DNA of 64,000 bases from Pampus argenteus (lineage: Eukaryota; Chordata; Actinopteri; Scombriformes; Stromateidae): the NCBI GenBank assembly GCA_036937835.1, contig CM072863.1, forward strand, positions 15,984,001-16,048,000. Reading direction: 5' to 3'. Shown one piece after another: positions 1 through 13,100 of this stretch; the first letter of the stretch is position 1; each line of letters starts with the position of its first letter. A program made the position numbers and the translations under genes. The notes under the pieces are model-generated. The model made no database searches. It saw only the letters and a program-made list of their open reading frames with translations, and was not told the DNA's origin.

Positions 1-540
1 AGATCTTACATCATACATATTGTACATTTCCTTTTTTCTTTCTTTTAGACCGTTTTTTTTTTTGATCCTCCCCCCTCCTATCTGTCTCTCTAGACTTCCT
101 CTCCCCAGTCTATAATTTCTTCCTCCTTCTCGTCTCCTCTATTGTTTCTAAAATACATCTAATCACCATTTTTTCTCTCCCCTGACTTTCTCCATCTGTC
201 CTGAATCCCAAAACCTTTCATCCCTTACAACCCTTAATTTCTGCCTTCTCCTCCATCTGTATCTTTATCTTCCTGACTGGTTAATTCCGCATTTTCTGCC
301 TCGCCTCCCGTGCTTTTTCACTCACCTCTTTGCTCTGTCAGCCTCCCTCTCTCTCTCCCTTTGCACCCTCTTGAGTGTCACTCCTCCAGCTTCTCCCAAC
401 CGTCGTCACAGAGGCACCAAACAAGGCCTTCTGGTCTTTGCTCGAGTGTGTTTACTGCTCACCGGTGCTTGTCTGAGAGGTGGCGGATACACTTCAACCA
501 GGGATCTCACCTTGAGCAGAGCTAATTTCCTTATCTAGAT
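1..540. other. Pyrimidine-rich non-coding stretch
   Basis: CT-rich low-complexity sequence covers the first half kilobase. The 71-codon frame at 310-525 has the Ser/Leu/Pro composition expected of CT-rich DNA and is not supported as a gene. Confidence 0.6.
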
Positions 541-3118
541 ATTTCTCTGTAAAAAAATAAAGATCACTCATCTGTCCAAGCTGCAGATATGATATCCAGA
601 TATAGTGTTAAACACATTATTTCAAACCGGTCTATCAGAAATTACATTTATATACAACTGTGTGTACAACTTCCAATTTAGGTGTTTTATAAGAACAACA
701 TAATCCAGCAATTTTATTTATATATTTGGTTAAACAGATTAGTAGTGTATATTTTCCCGGAGACCCGATTTGAATTATTGTTGCCTTGAATGTTGTCATT
801 TGCCGCAGTTACAGTATGTCTTGCATCTGAATATAATTAATGTGCTTTACAATACCCATGAGAGTATTTAAATGTCTGGCACATAAAATGATCAGATGAG
901 GTTTCCTGATCTGATTAAATTGAAGTCCATTATTATGCCACATTTTTATCCGCAGTCTAAAACTGCAAATGCAAGAATTTTAATATTTTTGTGGCTGTGC
1001 AGAACATTTTTTCCCCAAGTTGTCTCGGAGAGATCAAACAGCTGAGGAGCAGGAGCAGAGATCACACCTCGGCTGCTAAAACTGAACTTGGTTCATGTGT
1101 AGGTGGAGAGAGGAAAAGCAACACTGATCGCATAATAAAGGTGACGAAGCGAGCGTGTTTCCGAAAGAGTCAATGTGACAGTCACACTGCTTGGTCAAAT
1201 CACCACATGTCCTGTGGTTGCACTACGTTATGGTCTAATGGGGCAGTGGCCACTGTTGGTGGAAAAACAAACATCTCTGCCTCTTCTATGATGGCTTTGT
1301 GTCTGTGTTGGTGAATCTAATAAGAAGCCAAACACCTACAGTAAATCTAAAGAACAGTAAAGATATTTACTGTTATTCTTGCATAATTTTAAACTTTTCT
1401 GCCATCAAGCTTGTTTGTAGCTGCAACTATTTTCTTCAACGAGCATAGAGATGATTCATAAATGGTGCATCGCCAGTAGCTTTTTAAAATCACTGGTCAG
1501 TGTTGAAAGGTGTTTGGGTTTTTTTCAGCTGGTGTAGATAAAAAAACAGGAAACTTTCCCATTTATTTTCTTCTCTAAGTTGCCATCTGGTGCGTGATCA
1601 GTTGGCAAAATAATTGATGAATAACAATCTTTATCAATTCTCCACTTCCCTGTGTTGTTTTCCCTATAATTACAATTCCACTGTTAGGAATTGATTTAAA
1701 TGACTGGCAATAAGGCAGAATATTAAAAAGATAATTAGCAGCGTGGGACAGTTGTTGAGCCCAAACTGATTTGCTTGCACCGCATTTGAGCAAATGTTGT
1801 TTAACAATGATAATTCTTAACCTGCTGTGAGAACCAGATGTTTGAGATTTGTCAATAATTCCATCAGAAATTAAACGCGTAAAATTAAAAACATTGATAC
1901 TGAACTTAATAGTATCTAATTAAAAACCATAATTACATTTTCTGCTATTTCTTTCACATCTCTTTCGTATCTTTTGACCTTTAAAAAGACGCGCAAAAAA
2001 GATACTGCGGCATGCCTATGTAGTGAAATCTGCTCAATTAGCTTCCCTTTCAATGCATTTCAAACTCTTTTGTTTGTTTGTAGCTTTGAAATGCAGCAAA
2101 CTGGGCTGCAAACACACTGAGAAAATAAGTTTTTTTTTCTGGCTCCACTTTACACAGAACCAACAAACATGAAAACTCTCTCGGAACAAAGCAATCACGT
2201 CACGCCATTGATTGTGTGATTGCAGTATAAGCCTTGTCGACAGCTGCACTCGCTATGCCTTAACTAGCAGGAGGTAAATATTGCACACCATTAGGCGCTG
2301 ATTGTTTTATGTTTATTTAATTTCTGTCCAGAAGCGAGGCAGACCACTGGATGTCTGATTACTTCAACTATTACCACAAAGTATTAGTCTGACGTCTAAG
2401 AGATTTGGGAAATATGCACCGACAGAAATACGAATGCGGTGCAGTTGTACTTTGCTGGTGTAGGTGTGACTTCCTGTGGGTTTTGATCTTCTTTTTTGCG
2501 GCATAATGAATTTTTCTCACATCACCTATATCATGAATGTCTCCTCCAGGTGATTCACTACCACCAGATCAAACTTTCCCTCGGTGCTCTCTCAAGTAAG
2601 ACCAACTCTCTTTAACAGATTCTCCACACAGAAGATAGTCTGACAATAAAAGCAGATATTCATGCCCTGGCGTAGCGTTTTGTCAAAAGATAAAAGCTTT
2701 CCTCGCCTCTATCTTCCTTTTCATCAATACAGAAGAACACAGTGTGAAGGCAAACCCCATTTTCTTCTGCACTCCGAATATTTCTGCAGTGCAATGTGGA
2801 GGGTGTCATTTGTAATGAATAGCCCTGAGGTAATTAGAAACATGCTGCTCTTCCAGGAGAAAAACAAGATTGTGAAAAAGTGATGATGAATAAATAGGAG
2901 AGGGGGGGCGGGGGACTGGGGAGTCTGAGAAACAGATGCCTCGGCTGTATTGTTGATACTCTCCGCTGTTTGGCAGAGAACGCAGGGGGCTTTTGCCAAT
3001 TCATTAACCAGTCTGGTAAGGAGGCTTCACACTGTCTCCAGCAGTACTCAAAACACTGCCTACTTGTCTTGTCACTCATAAGCATGTTTGGGTGATGATG
3101 GGCTGTTAGGCTGTTTCT

Positions 3119-3138
3119 GTGTGTGTGTGTGTGTGTGT
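3119..3138. repeat. (GT)10 microsatellite
   Basis: Perfect GT dinucleotide run of 20 bp. Confidence 0.95.
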
Positions 3139-3919
3139 ATAAAGTCTGTGTGATCTCTGACAGGACTCAGTTTGATTCGTTGCCATTTACTGTCACAGTG
3201 TCCTTATCAACGCTTGTGTGACAATAAATGCCCATCAATTGACATGTATGTTAAACGACAATGCAGGTTGATCCCACGTCACTTAAATGCAGCATAAGCT
3301 ATAGCCGCGCTGACAAGGAGGAGGAGGGTTTGTTATCACTGTGTGTGCGACACGGCTGGGAAAAGAAAGTTGCAGACACTAATAGGAAAATCAATATTCA
3401 CCCATTTTGAACGTCGAATCAGCTTCCCTGGTCAAAAAATGGCCGACTTAATCTGATAACAATCCCAGACAGCTTTTACTCAGTCCTGTACACGTTTTTG
3501 AGCCCGTACAGCCATGTCTTGTTTCTTAAATACAATTGGATAATCTAATAATGCAGCCCTGGCGTGTGTAGTGGGCACATTGGTTAAAATATGTCTGGGG
3601 TTCTCTTGTATGTACGTTTGCTGTACATATGTTTGTGTGATAAGAGGCAGATGTGTGAGAATGATGTCATCATCACACACCAGATGCCTATGTGTTAAAA
3701 GCTGCAGACTCCCAGCTTGTGTGTCATGAGTCACGCGTGTGAGTGTTTGCCGGTGACAATCACTTGCACACAAATGTGTTGCTTTTAACACACTTGAACT
3801 TTTCCCCTTAGAAATGCACAAGTACTTTAACAGACAAGAATAGAGTGTTAGTGCACGTTTTAGCTCTGTATTATGTATGTCTAAATATATTTTCAAATGG
3901 ATATATTTTTAATTGTTCT

Positions 3920-4340
3920 ACCCAGATTGAATGAAATCCAATCGGCAGATTTGTGTAGTCCATCACAGTGAACATCACGTCTGCATTAACTTTTATGTAT
4001 GTCTGGCAATATTTTATATTTGTCTTATTAGGTCCCATAAAAAGACCAAACCCACAAATGAATCGATCAACTAACAGGTGTGCGTGTACCTTTTTATAAA
4101 TCTTATTCCTCTATGCCATGGAGCTCCATTGTTCTCCAAAAACTATAAAATCAAAAAACGAGCCACACAGAACGTGTCACATGTCGCACTGAGCAACTTG
4201 TCTTTCCAAATACAATGATCACTGCCGCACATAGAATACCAAATGTGTATTATTATGCATCTGAAAAAAAAGTCTCTATTAGTCCATAATAGTCCGTCAA
4301 TGTACTCCTGCTTGAATAATGCTTGCTAAAAGCTACAGTG
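3920..4340 (-). repeat. Possible teleost MITE-like repeat
   Basis: TCGATCAACTAACAGGTGTG, GGAGCTCCATTGTTCTCCAA and ACTATAAAATCAAAAAACGA look familiar as parts of a dispersed fish repeat read on the reverse strand. Inverted ends were not found, and the assignment is weak. Confidence 0.3.
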
Positions 4341-4838
4341 TCAAGCTGTAACTCTCTGAAACTCTAACTCTGTGAAAGCACCAAGTAGTCCCTCACACTG
4401 TTAATCACCCACATACTCTGTGTTTAATAGTAAAGGTCTGAGGACTGACATGCTGTGAATAAAGTATGATTGAAGGGGGTTTGGGATTTTATAGTAGAAA
4501 CTTCAGTGGAAACAAAATGTGCTTGTGAATGGGTATTGAGAAACTGACTGAGACATTGTTGGGTGGTTGGAGTCTAATACTTTTTTTGAAAATTTATTTT
4601 AGAATTAATTAAATTACAATGCAGTTAATTACAATACCTCACAACAATAATGTAACTTTTTACAAGAAAATCTATTTAACTTTGAAGCATTACAGACAAC
4701 TTAAACACGTCTACTAATAAATGTTTATAGTCTATAGCGATGAATTGAAATCAATAGATGTGTGCAACTGCAGACAATAATACATTCACATTTCTACAGC
4801 ATGGCAAAACAGTTGCTTAATTATTTGATTGAGAGAAA

Positions 4839-4841
<3 letters not shown>

Positions 4842-4878
<37 letters not shown>
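4842..4878. repeat. (TA)n microsatellite, 37 bp
   Basis: Uninterrupted TA dinucleotides. They produce the Ile-Tyr run in the chance frame at 4762-5001. Confidence 0.95.
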
Positions 4879-4881
<3 letters not shown>

Positions 4882-5609
4882 GATCCTCATAAAATGTCGC
4901 CTAGCCTGAAGACATTATATGGGTGTTGTGACATAGTTGTGGGATATAATAAATATATCAAAAGCAAAAACACACTCTTGAACGTTTTGATCTCATTCTG
5001 ACACAAGACAGCTGTATAGACATGAGGATTACAAAACAAGCAAACAAAACATCACGTACACTTGAGGAATGACTTAATGAGACATATCGCACTCGGGGGA
5101 CGGAAAATAGCAATGCTGCCAAATGAAGCATGCCGGCTATTTTAGTTCCTGTAATCTCATTTTCGCCTCCTGAGTCTTGAGCATCTGCACGGTCAGAGCT
5201 GCTGTGCTGTTTGTGTCATGTTTGTGCCTCTGCGTTAGTGACACATTTCAGTTGTGCTTTGTAAAACAGCATCGCAGGGCTGAGCATGACTGAGTGTGAC
5301 AAGCCTCTCAGGTTGCAGGGTGATGTAAATAGCAGATCGCTACTTCTGAGAGATGATCATAGTAAAATAATCTACGTTATTTCATTATTGATAAATTCAT
5401 TATGAGTCTTACAATCGTATATATTGTATGATTATATGTATATATGATAGTGTATATACCAACATTCTGGATATGTTTACTTTAGTCATAGTAAAAGTAT
5501 AGTAAAAGCTTTTTTTACCCTTTTTTTTCACATCAGGATATTAAAGTTTAAATCAGGACCAGATGCTTCAACTAAATGGATCCTGGGCATCCAGGTTAAT
5601 AGTCAGTGT

Positions 5610-5636
5610 CTGCAGATATCAGCCTGATATCTGCAG
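5610..5636. other. Perfect palindrome with 12-bp arms and 3-nt loop
   Basis: CTGCAGATATCA (5610-5621), loop GCC, TGATATCTGCAG (5625-5636). No flanking transposon signature or coding context is visible. Confidence 0.9.
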
Positions 5637-6919
5637 GTTGCTGCTGCTAGCAGAATATGGGCCCCTGTGTTAAGTCAACTAACACAGACTGAGTCAGCCC
5701 TCTCATAGATGCGAGATGTGTTAAATTCACTAGCCACCTAGGGTCATCGCAGTCCTGTAAACTGCGTCAGGTGACCATGTAGTGTAACTAATAGCGTCAC
5801 AGTTTATGAGACTCTCACTTTATCCAAGTGCACACAGGTGTGTGCCAAAAGTAATACCAAAAGTGTGCCGGGCATATCCCCAAACCTCTGCGATCTGTGC
5901 CGCACCACTGGCTTCACAAAGGGCCCTAACTGATCAGGGAACAGGTTTTCTTATTGCTCTCTTGTTTTTCATTCAATTGTTTCTATATACCCTATTTCCG
6001 GTATATTACTGTCACTGTGACCAGCCTGAATCATCAGTTTGCTTATACATAAAAAATTTGTTGTGGGCCGTGTGAAGTGTCACTTTATTATTCAGATGAT
6101 ATACTAGCAGAAGGGAATATTGTTTATCCCAGCTAAAGCATGAGGATACAATATGATTGTGTGTTGTTTTTAGATGAGAATTGGATACAGAGGACGACAA
6201 AACAGAAATACTAGAGGTGGGAATGCTTTGATCAGATTTGAGATGAACTGAATGTGAAATCTGATGAAAGTAACACAAGACAAAAAAAACAAACAAAAAA
6301 AAACATGCACATGTAAAATAAGATGTAATTTTCTGGTATTCCTAGAATATTTTATTCCTCAAAGACAGCAAAAATCCGCCCGGTGTGTACATAATTTTTT
6401 TAGATTAGAGGAAAGACGATGTGCATATTTTACATTCATGCCAGCCGATTATTCACTTGATCCGCGCTTTGGTGCACTTTTGCTTTTGTTGAAATGAAAA
6501 AAAAAGGTCATTCTCTTAGCAGACCTCTTCTCTTCATCTGCACCTCAGCTGCAAAATAGTAGTGTAGGAAAGAGGCTTATTTTTGTGAGCTGTACATGTC
6601 CCCGTCTGGATGGTGATACTGTACAGTTAGCAGAGGGAAGGAAATGAGGAGAGGAAAAGGAGAGGGGAAAAAGCCTTGGAGTCAGCAGTCAGCAAGATGT
6701 CAAACTGCCCTCCAGATTACTCTGCACACTCAAGAGGGCAAGAAAGTAGCTGGATACAGTAACACACCTGCTTTGCCTTACTTCTACACATACTGAAAGA
6801 GACAGATTTTAAGGTGCATCCAAGTAAAGATTAAAAAAACTAAACACGATGTAATTGGTAAGTAAGCTCCTGGATCAAGTGAAGGCTTGGCACCTTTTAG
6901 CAGTAAGAATGTTTCTGAC

Positions 6920-7140
6920 TTAGCCTACCTTTGGGGACACGTTGCAGACTAACGACTAGTCAATCAGGTACAGCTCGTCCAACTGGGGACAAAAGCTGTG
7001 TTGGAAAAAAGCTCATTTTTGTTGAGTTTAGGATTGGGCAGGTAGTGGTTATGGTTGGGGTTAGGATAAGTCTCCAGGAAATGAATGTAAGTCTATGTAA
7101 TGTCCCCAAAAGTACCGAGCTAAATGTGTGTACGTGTGTG
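6920..7140 (+). repeat. Teleost interspersed repeat adjoining a GT-rich tail
   Basis: GTTAGGATAAGTCTCCAGGA, then AATGAATGTAAGTCTATGTA and ATGTCCCCAAAAGT, followed by a degenerate GT stretch, matches a widespread fish repeat that often ends in (GT)n. The 82-codon open frame across it (6931-7179) is therefore not regarded as a gene. Confidence 0.6.
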
Positions 7141-10039
7141 GTTTTCAGCGCGCTTCAGTGCATATGCTTACAGCTCTGAGATTATGCTAGGCAAGCTCAT
7201 ACAATCCATTTAGCATACAGGCTGTAATAAAGTATTAACATGCACTGTCACAGGCCAAATAAATCCTGGTAGTGAAACTGCGACAACTATTTTTTTGTCA
7301 CACAACACAATGGAAGGTTGATCAAAGAGGGACCAGAAACAAAGCCAAGGGCTTACGTGTTTTCTTTAATTAATGGCAGGATAAAATATAAAGCTGAGAA
7401 AGGTAACCATTTAGTCTTAGCTCAGCGTTGATCTAAGAAAGCGACATACTCGAGAAAATTGGAGAATATGCTGTTGTCACACAGGACAATATCCTTCAGT
7501 ATAAATAGAAAGATCTATTTTCATTCCCTGGAACGTCTCGTTAAAACGCACTGACGAGGGCTGTGATGTTTGTCATTTTCATCCCCGCGTCAAATCGCAC
7601 TCTCTTATTGTCAGTCATTAAGGCGATTAAAAGAACACATGTAGAAATGAGCCTCCATTGACTTTCCATCAGCTCAGATCTGCCGTCACGTTACACGAGT
7701 CTACTCACAACTTCTGTGCCTCGTGCCAGTGTGAATTTCTTTAGTTTTTGTTTTTTCATTTGTGAATCATGAAGTGTTATTCATCACATTATTGATCATC
7801 TTAACTGTTGACAGTTCAATCACACCATATCTAAGACGGAGACGTGTTTACAGTATACCGCTGTATGGAAAGTGAATGTAGAATATAGGTTCAAACCTGC
7901 CATATTTTCCAACCAGTCAGAGAAGAAATTATTGTGCGTTGGATTGTAATAAATAGTTTTTTTTCCCCCAGCATGTAAACAAGTGTGCACTGACCTGAGG
8001 TCTCCCTGTTACCGGTAACCTAATGATCACAGCTGTTACACCAGTACATGTGCACTGCATGCTATTAGCTTCAGGCCACCTGAGAAATGCCGGCACAGAT
8101 GTCATTTGAAACTCACATGCTACTATATGCAGTTTATATTTATAGTAACTTCACTTTTTAGCGTTTTTCACTAAAAAAAAAAAGAATTTAAACAAGGCAA
8201 ACAGTGTTTACTCTGAAACGGTTCGGTCAGTAAAAGGCCAGACACAAAAACAAATAAATCAATTAGAGGATGTGAACATTTATTTAATGATATAATCCCC
8301 AGTGTCCCTCTCTGTTCTCTCTTCCCTTCCTCCTCTTACTCCAGCAACCTGGATTGATTAAACCTTCTTTCCAACCAATGCCCCAACGAGCACACGCAGA
8401 GTGGTGCTTCTCTACAGATGGCACAACCGGCCAGACAGGACTAATACTGAAAGCAAGAGTTGTGGTTAGAGGAATTAGTGAGAGTTGTGCACACATCTGA
8501 GGCAGAGTGGACTGATTTTGTGTTTAATAGCCCGCAGTCTCACTCCCCTCCTTTCCCTCTCCCTCCCTGACATATGTGCACGGCTCGTCCCCGGGGGGGG
8601 CCGCTGAATATGGGTAACACTAAGTGGAAAAGAGTGTTAAGTGTGGTTAAAAGGGATAGAGAGGATAGGAAATCGGCTTCGGCAGCACGGACATTGTTGT
8701 TCACAGTGGCTGTGCGGTGTAAGGTAATATTTTAATGAGAAGTGGTTACTAGATTACCACCAGAGCCCCCACTGAGCCAATTCAGCTCCAGGTCAAGGGA
8801 GGTGCATTAGACGGAAACACTGTCACTCACAGTGGCTTTTTAATGCCACCAAGAGTGTGTCTTTTGATAAAAACACTGCAGTCCCATTTATTTATTATTA
8901 TTCAAAAATATCAAATATATGGAACATATTAAATGTGTTATTTTTCATAAATGTTGCAGCCGGGCACAGTGGATTGGATGGTTTAGGTTAGGAGAAGAAT
9001 TTTCTTGGGTCACCCTTAATAATAACGGGACCTGCATGAATGGGACCGTTGTATATCAATACATCAGAGGTGTTGGGGGGGACCACAAGACAATGTCTAG
9101 ATTAACTAGCTGTATGTGCTCATGATAGTTTAAGAATAGAGCTCATGCCAACAACTCAGGCAGGTTTCCTGGCTTGATATACTGGTGATAACTAAGACAT
9201 ATTTTATGAGACAGAACTTCTCAGTCCCATGAGGGGAATATTCAAGGCAAAGCTAGGATTCCTCGCATTTCTGGGTCAGATAGCATCTATAAATCTTTTT
9301 TATTGAAAATGTCATTTCTGTACCACCTCTGCTTCCTCATTCAAAAGGGGAAAAAAATAAGAAATAAACAAAAATAAAAGAAAGAATAAAAAAAAAAGGG
9401 TTTGTCTAGACATATGTTGTGGAAAGACAGATAACTGAAGCCCTCTGTCCTTGATCTGGAGATTAAATTTTCATTTACAGAATAAAGTACAAAGCTGAGG
9501 AAAAAGCCTTCAAAAAGTCTCAGTGAAACTGATAACACAGCACATATCAACATTCACCTGACGTTAGGTAGAATGCCATTATAATATGTGCTATGCTATC
9601 GTTTCAGGCCAAATGCAATGAAAGCAGTTTTCAACCTCGGGGCCTTGAGCTTGCTTTGCAGGCTGCCAACTATGCCACCAATTATTTCACCACAAAGTCA
9701 AGGTTACATACTTTCTACATTCAGTCCACCTCCTCACACTAATGTCTGGTTATGAACGCTCTTTGAATAGAAAAACTCTATTTAATATCATCTAATTTAT
9801 AAGCAAACTTTAATTTTTGATGTTATAATTTTATGTCTTGGTCTGATTGGCATTTGAGGCGTTAAGTAAATGTTCTTTTGTAGTGATGTCCAGGCTTTAG
9901 ATTAGATTTAGACAGTGATAAGTGAGCAGGCAGGAGCTAATTAAGTGTCGCTTATGCCTCCGAATGCAGTTTCATATATCAGTAATCCTGTATGACTTTG
10001 GCCACTGGAGACCAGGGATTGTTGGCTTGGATGTGGAAA

Positions 10040-10041
<2 letters not shown>

Positions 10042-10103
<62 letters not shown>
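10042..10103. repeat. (AT)n microsatellite, 62 bp
   Basis: Uninterrupted AT dinucleotides, self-complementary and able to form a cruciform. Open frames across it on both strands are artefacts of the repeat. Confidence 0.95.
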
Positions 10104-10105
<2 letters not shown>

Positions 10106-13100
10106 CACTTTGTCCATTAACAGATCATTTGACACTGTAATTAAAAACAGCTTGGCGTGATGAGTTAATCAATTCCCCCCAAGTGGGTTTGTAAGATAAG
10201 CTGAGAGTAGAAGGTACGCGCAGTATTTAGATACTTTGAAGAGGAAATTGACAGACTGTGATTTAAGTGTTGCTGCGGCTGAAGGAGAAGGATGGGCAAG
10301 AAACAATGAAAAACAGGCACCACACTTGTATGCGTACACTCGCATACAGCAGCTTGTTATTATAGGCAAATTTTATTTCAACCGAGAATTGTTAAATGAA
10401 AAAAACACAAGTTGTTTATTTTCAATTAGATGGAAGCTGCAAAATAATACAGGTAAATAAGAAAGTAAACCGATTACAATAGTACATAAAATAAATGACT
10501 CTTATCCCAAATGAAAGAACAGTTTTTAACAAAGTGCCGTATCCTTTCATCTTCTACTAACATCAACATAAACGTATACATCATACTGCAAACTGTGCAC
10601 CATATGGACGACCTCAAGGCTCTTCCTGCTTTCCCGCACCACTGGCATGATAACTCGCTGACATGCTCAGCGAGGAACTCATTATCAGTAAAAGGTGGCA
10701 TGTGAGCTACAGGTTACCTGAAACTCCTGTTAGTCTGTGGAGTTTCTGCTCAGGATACTTTTTCATTTGTTATTTTGACATTAATCCCTAGAATGGTCCT
10801 ATTTTGCCAAATGTGTTTGTTTTATCAAGTACGTATAGCGTTTGCATATCTTCTATGTTATAAAATAAGATTAACAGACATAATTACATCAGACCTACTT
10901 GTGGTACACATATCAGTTCAATTCAACACCTTTCCCAAAATTTGCAATAGCAAATACCTCTTTAAGATTATGTATTTATAATAAATATGCAGGATCCGAA
11001 CACTGTTCTCTGCCAACTCAAAATGTTTATTGTTGACAGTTGTTTTCTCAACAAAATCCACTCCTGGCAACAAAAGCATGATAATTGCATATGCAGGTCA
11101 AAGTGCAGGGTGAAGGTCGGGGATTATTATTATTGAAACGGTTATTAAAAAGGAAGTGGCTGCTGGTATGCATTCCATGGTACATTGGTATTGATCCCCA
11201 TCAAACTGATATCTGATAGTTTGTACATGCCAGCAAGCGTGTCTTTGTTGCTAATGTTTCTCAGGCTGGTCACGTAGTTAACTCGCATATTTCTGACCGG
11301 ATTTGTGTAAAGAACGATAAAAAGAAGTGAAACCCTGCCGCTGTTTGTTAATGTAGCCTCCAGAGCCGGCTTTTCGCAATTTCTATGCACTACAAGAAAG
11401 TAATCCAGGCTGCAATTAGGTGTCCTTAAAAAACATATTTGGCAAAGCAAATTAGTATATGAATATACTAGACGTAGATTTTACATGTTACATGTTCTGG
11501 TTGATAAATGTTGTGTCTTTTTAGCAGCTTAAAGCTGAGACCTGATTTCCTCCTGTGACCTGAATCTGTATTTTGTGAAGAGGAATAGTGGTTGTTTTTG
11601 TAAAATAAAAGTATGTTATTGTTTACTATAATACGGTTACAGCCATATCAGTTTTATATAATGCAAACTATGAATTTCATTGAATTCTGTAATTATTGTG
11701 TATGCAGCAGCACATTCTCAAGAAGTCACAGGAGACACTGCATCCTCGCTCAACTGACTACAGGTGAAATAAATAAACAGTAAAAATCTTTTCCTACTTG
11801 CAATTGTCTGTGCACTCACCAAAAATGCGGCCTCATTTATACTTTAAATTAGCTTGCATAAATCGGCTGAAGTGTGCCCAGAAAACACAAACACAAGACT
11901 CCCTGCCGGGGATGCATAAAGGAGCAGCACAAAACAAAGTCTTTTGAAGGGAATCTAAAAGGGAATTAAGCAGGCCTGTCAAAAAATTAAACTGGCTCTG
12001 GTTTAAAAACAGATCCTTTTAGCTCCTCTGTTCTGCCTCACCGTTCCTTCTCCCAGAATGCACCGAGCCCTGCCAAGACACTGCAGTCCATACTGCAGAT
12101 CATTCTGCCATGTAGGAAAACCTCACACAGTGTGTTAATACCATGTATTGTCTTACACACAAAACACAGAAAGTATACATTGTTTTTATCCTGAATTTGC
12201 CCATATCTTGTTGGTATAAATCTTTTTTTCCCCCTTTAACTAATTTCCTTTTTTCGCAATAGATCATTTAAAGTTAAGTTTAACCCTTTTGCCAGGATTA
12301 CCACGTTACTGATTGTTTAAATGTCTTCCTAGAATGATTGTGTAAATAGTATTTGTCTATTTCTAGCCCTGTTGTATGTGGCTCTTTGAAACAAAGCAAA
12401 AGCATTTTGATTCTCTTAAGTAGAGGAAACATCTATCATTTACATTAAAGAGAAACTTAAGTGTTTTTCAGCCTGGACCCCATTTGTCTGTCTTTTTGTG
12501 TCTAAGTGACTAATGAGGACAACAATTTTTAAAATTGGTCCAGTATTGAGCAAGATGCTGCATCCAGCAGACGAGAAACATTTAACCAAGTCTCGCTCAA
12601 GCACAAGTCTCGTTCTGAAATCTTGCATGTGGTTGGAGAGTTTGTTGTGTTGGAGTACAGAGGGCATAGTTTAGTGTAATCTAAAGTATTTTATGAAGAA
12701 GTCATGATGGTGGTGCAAAGATGCATAATTATATATATATACAGTATATTTAACTGTTCCCCAAATGAATAAAGAATTTAGAAAAACACATGCGTAAGTA
12801 CGGAAGGGTCATATTTGCTCAAAGATTTTTCCAATCTTTTTGTGATTATCTCTACTGTACTGCCCACAATGTCTTAATTTTACAATCAACCAACCAGCAA
12901 AAATGATGCAAATGCATAACTTATGTTTGCATTTGAATGTGTGGGGAAAACATAGTGTTGGAGTTTTGTATGGAGTAAAACTAAAGTTCTAAATTGCTCT
13001 GAGAATTAGCTTGTCCAAACATGTCAGAGGACGCAGTCACACATCCAATTACGGCTGCTGGTCTCGCAGGGCTATCGGATATAATAACGTTTATTAACTA

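Noticed and set aside
3480..3896. 138-codon open frame on the - strand
   Set aside because: Low-information sequence with no family resemblance and no promoter or splice support.
4842..4878. Possible TATA-like promoter signals
   Set aside because: This is part of a TA microsatellite, with no start-site or exon context.
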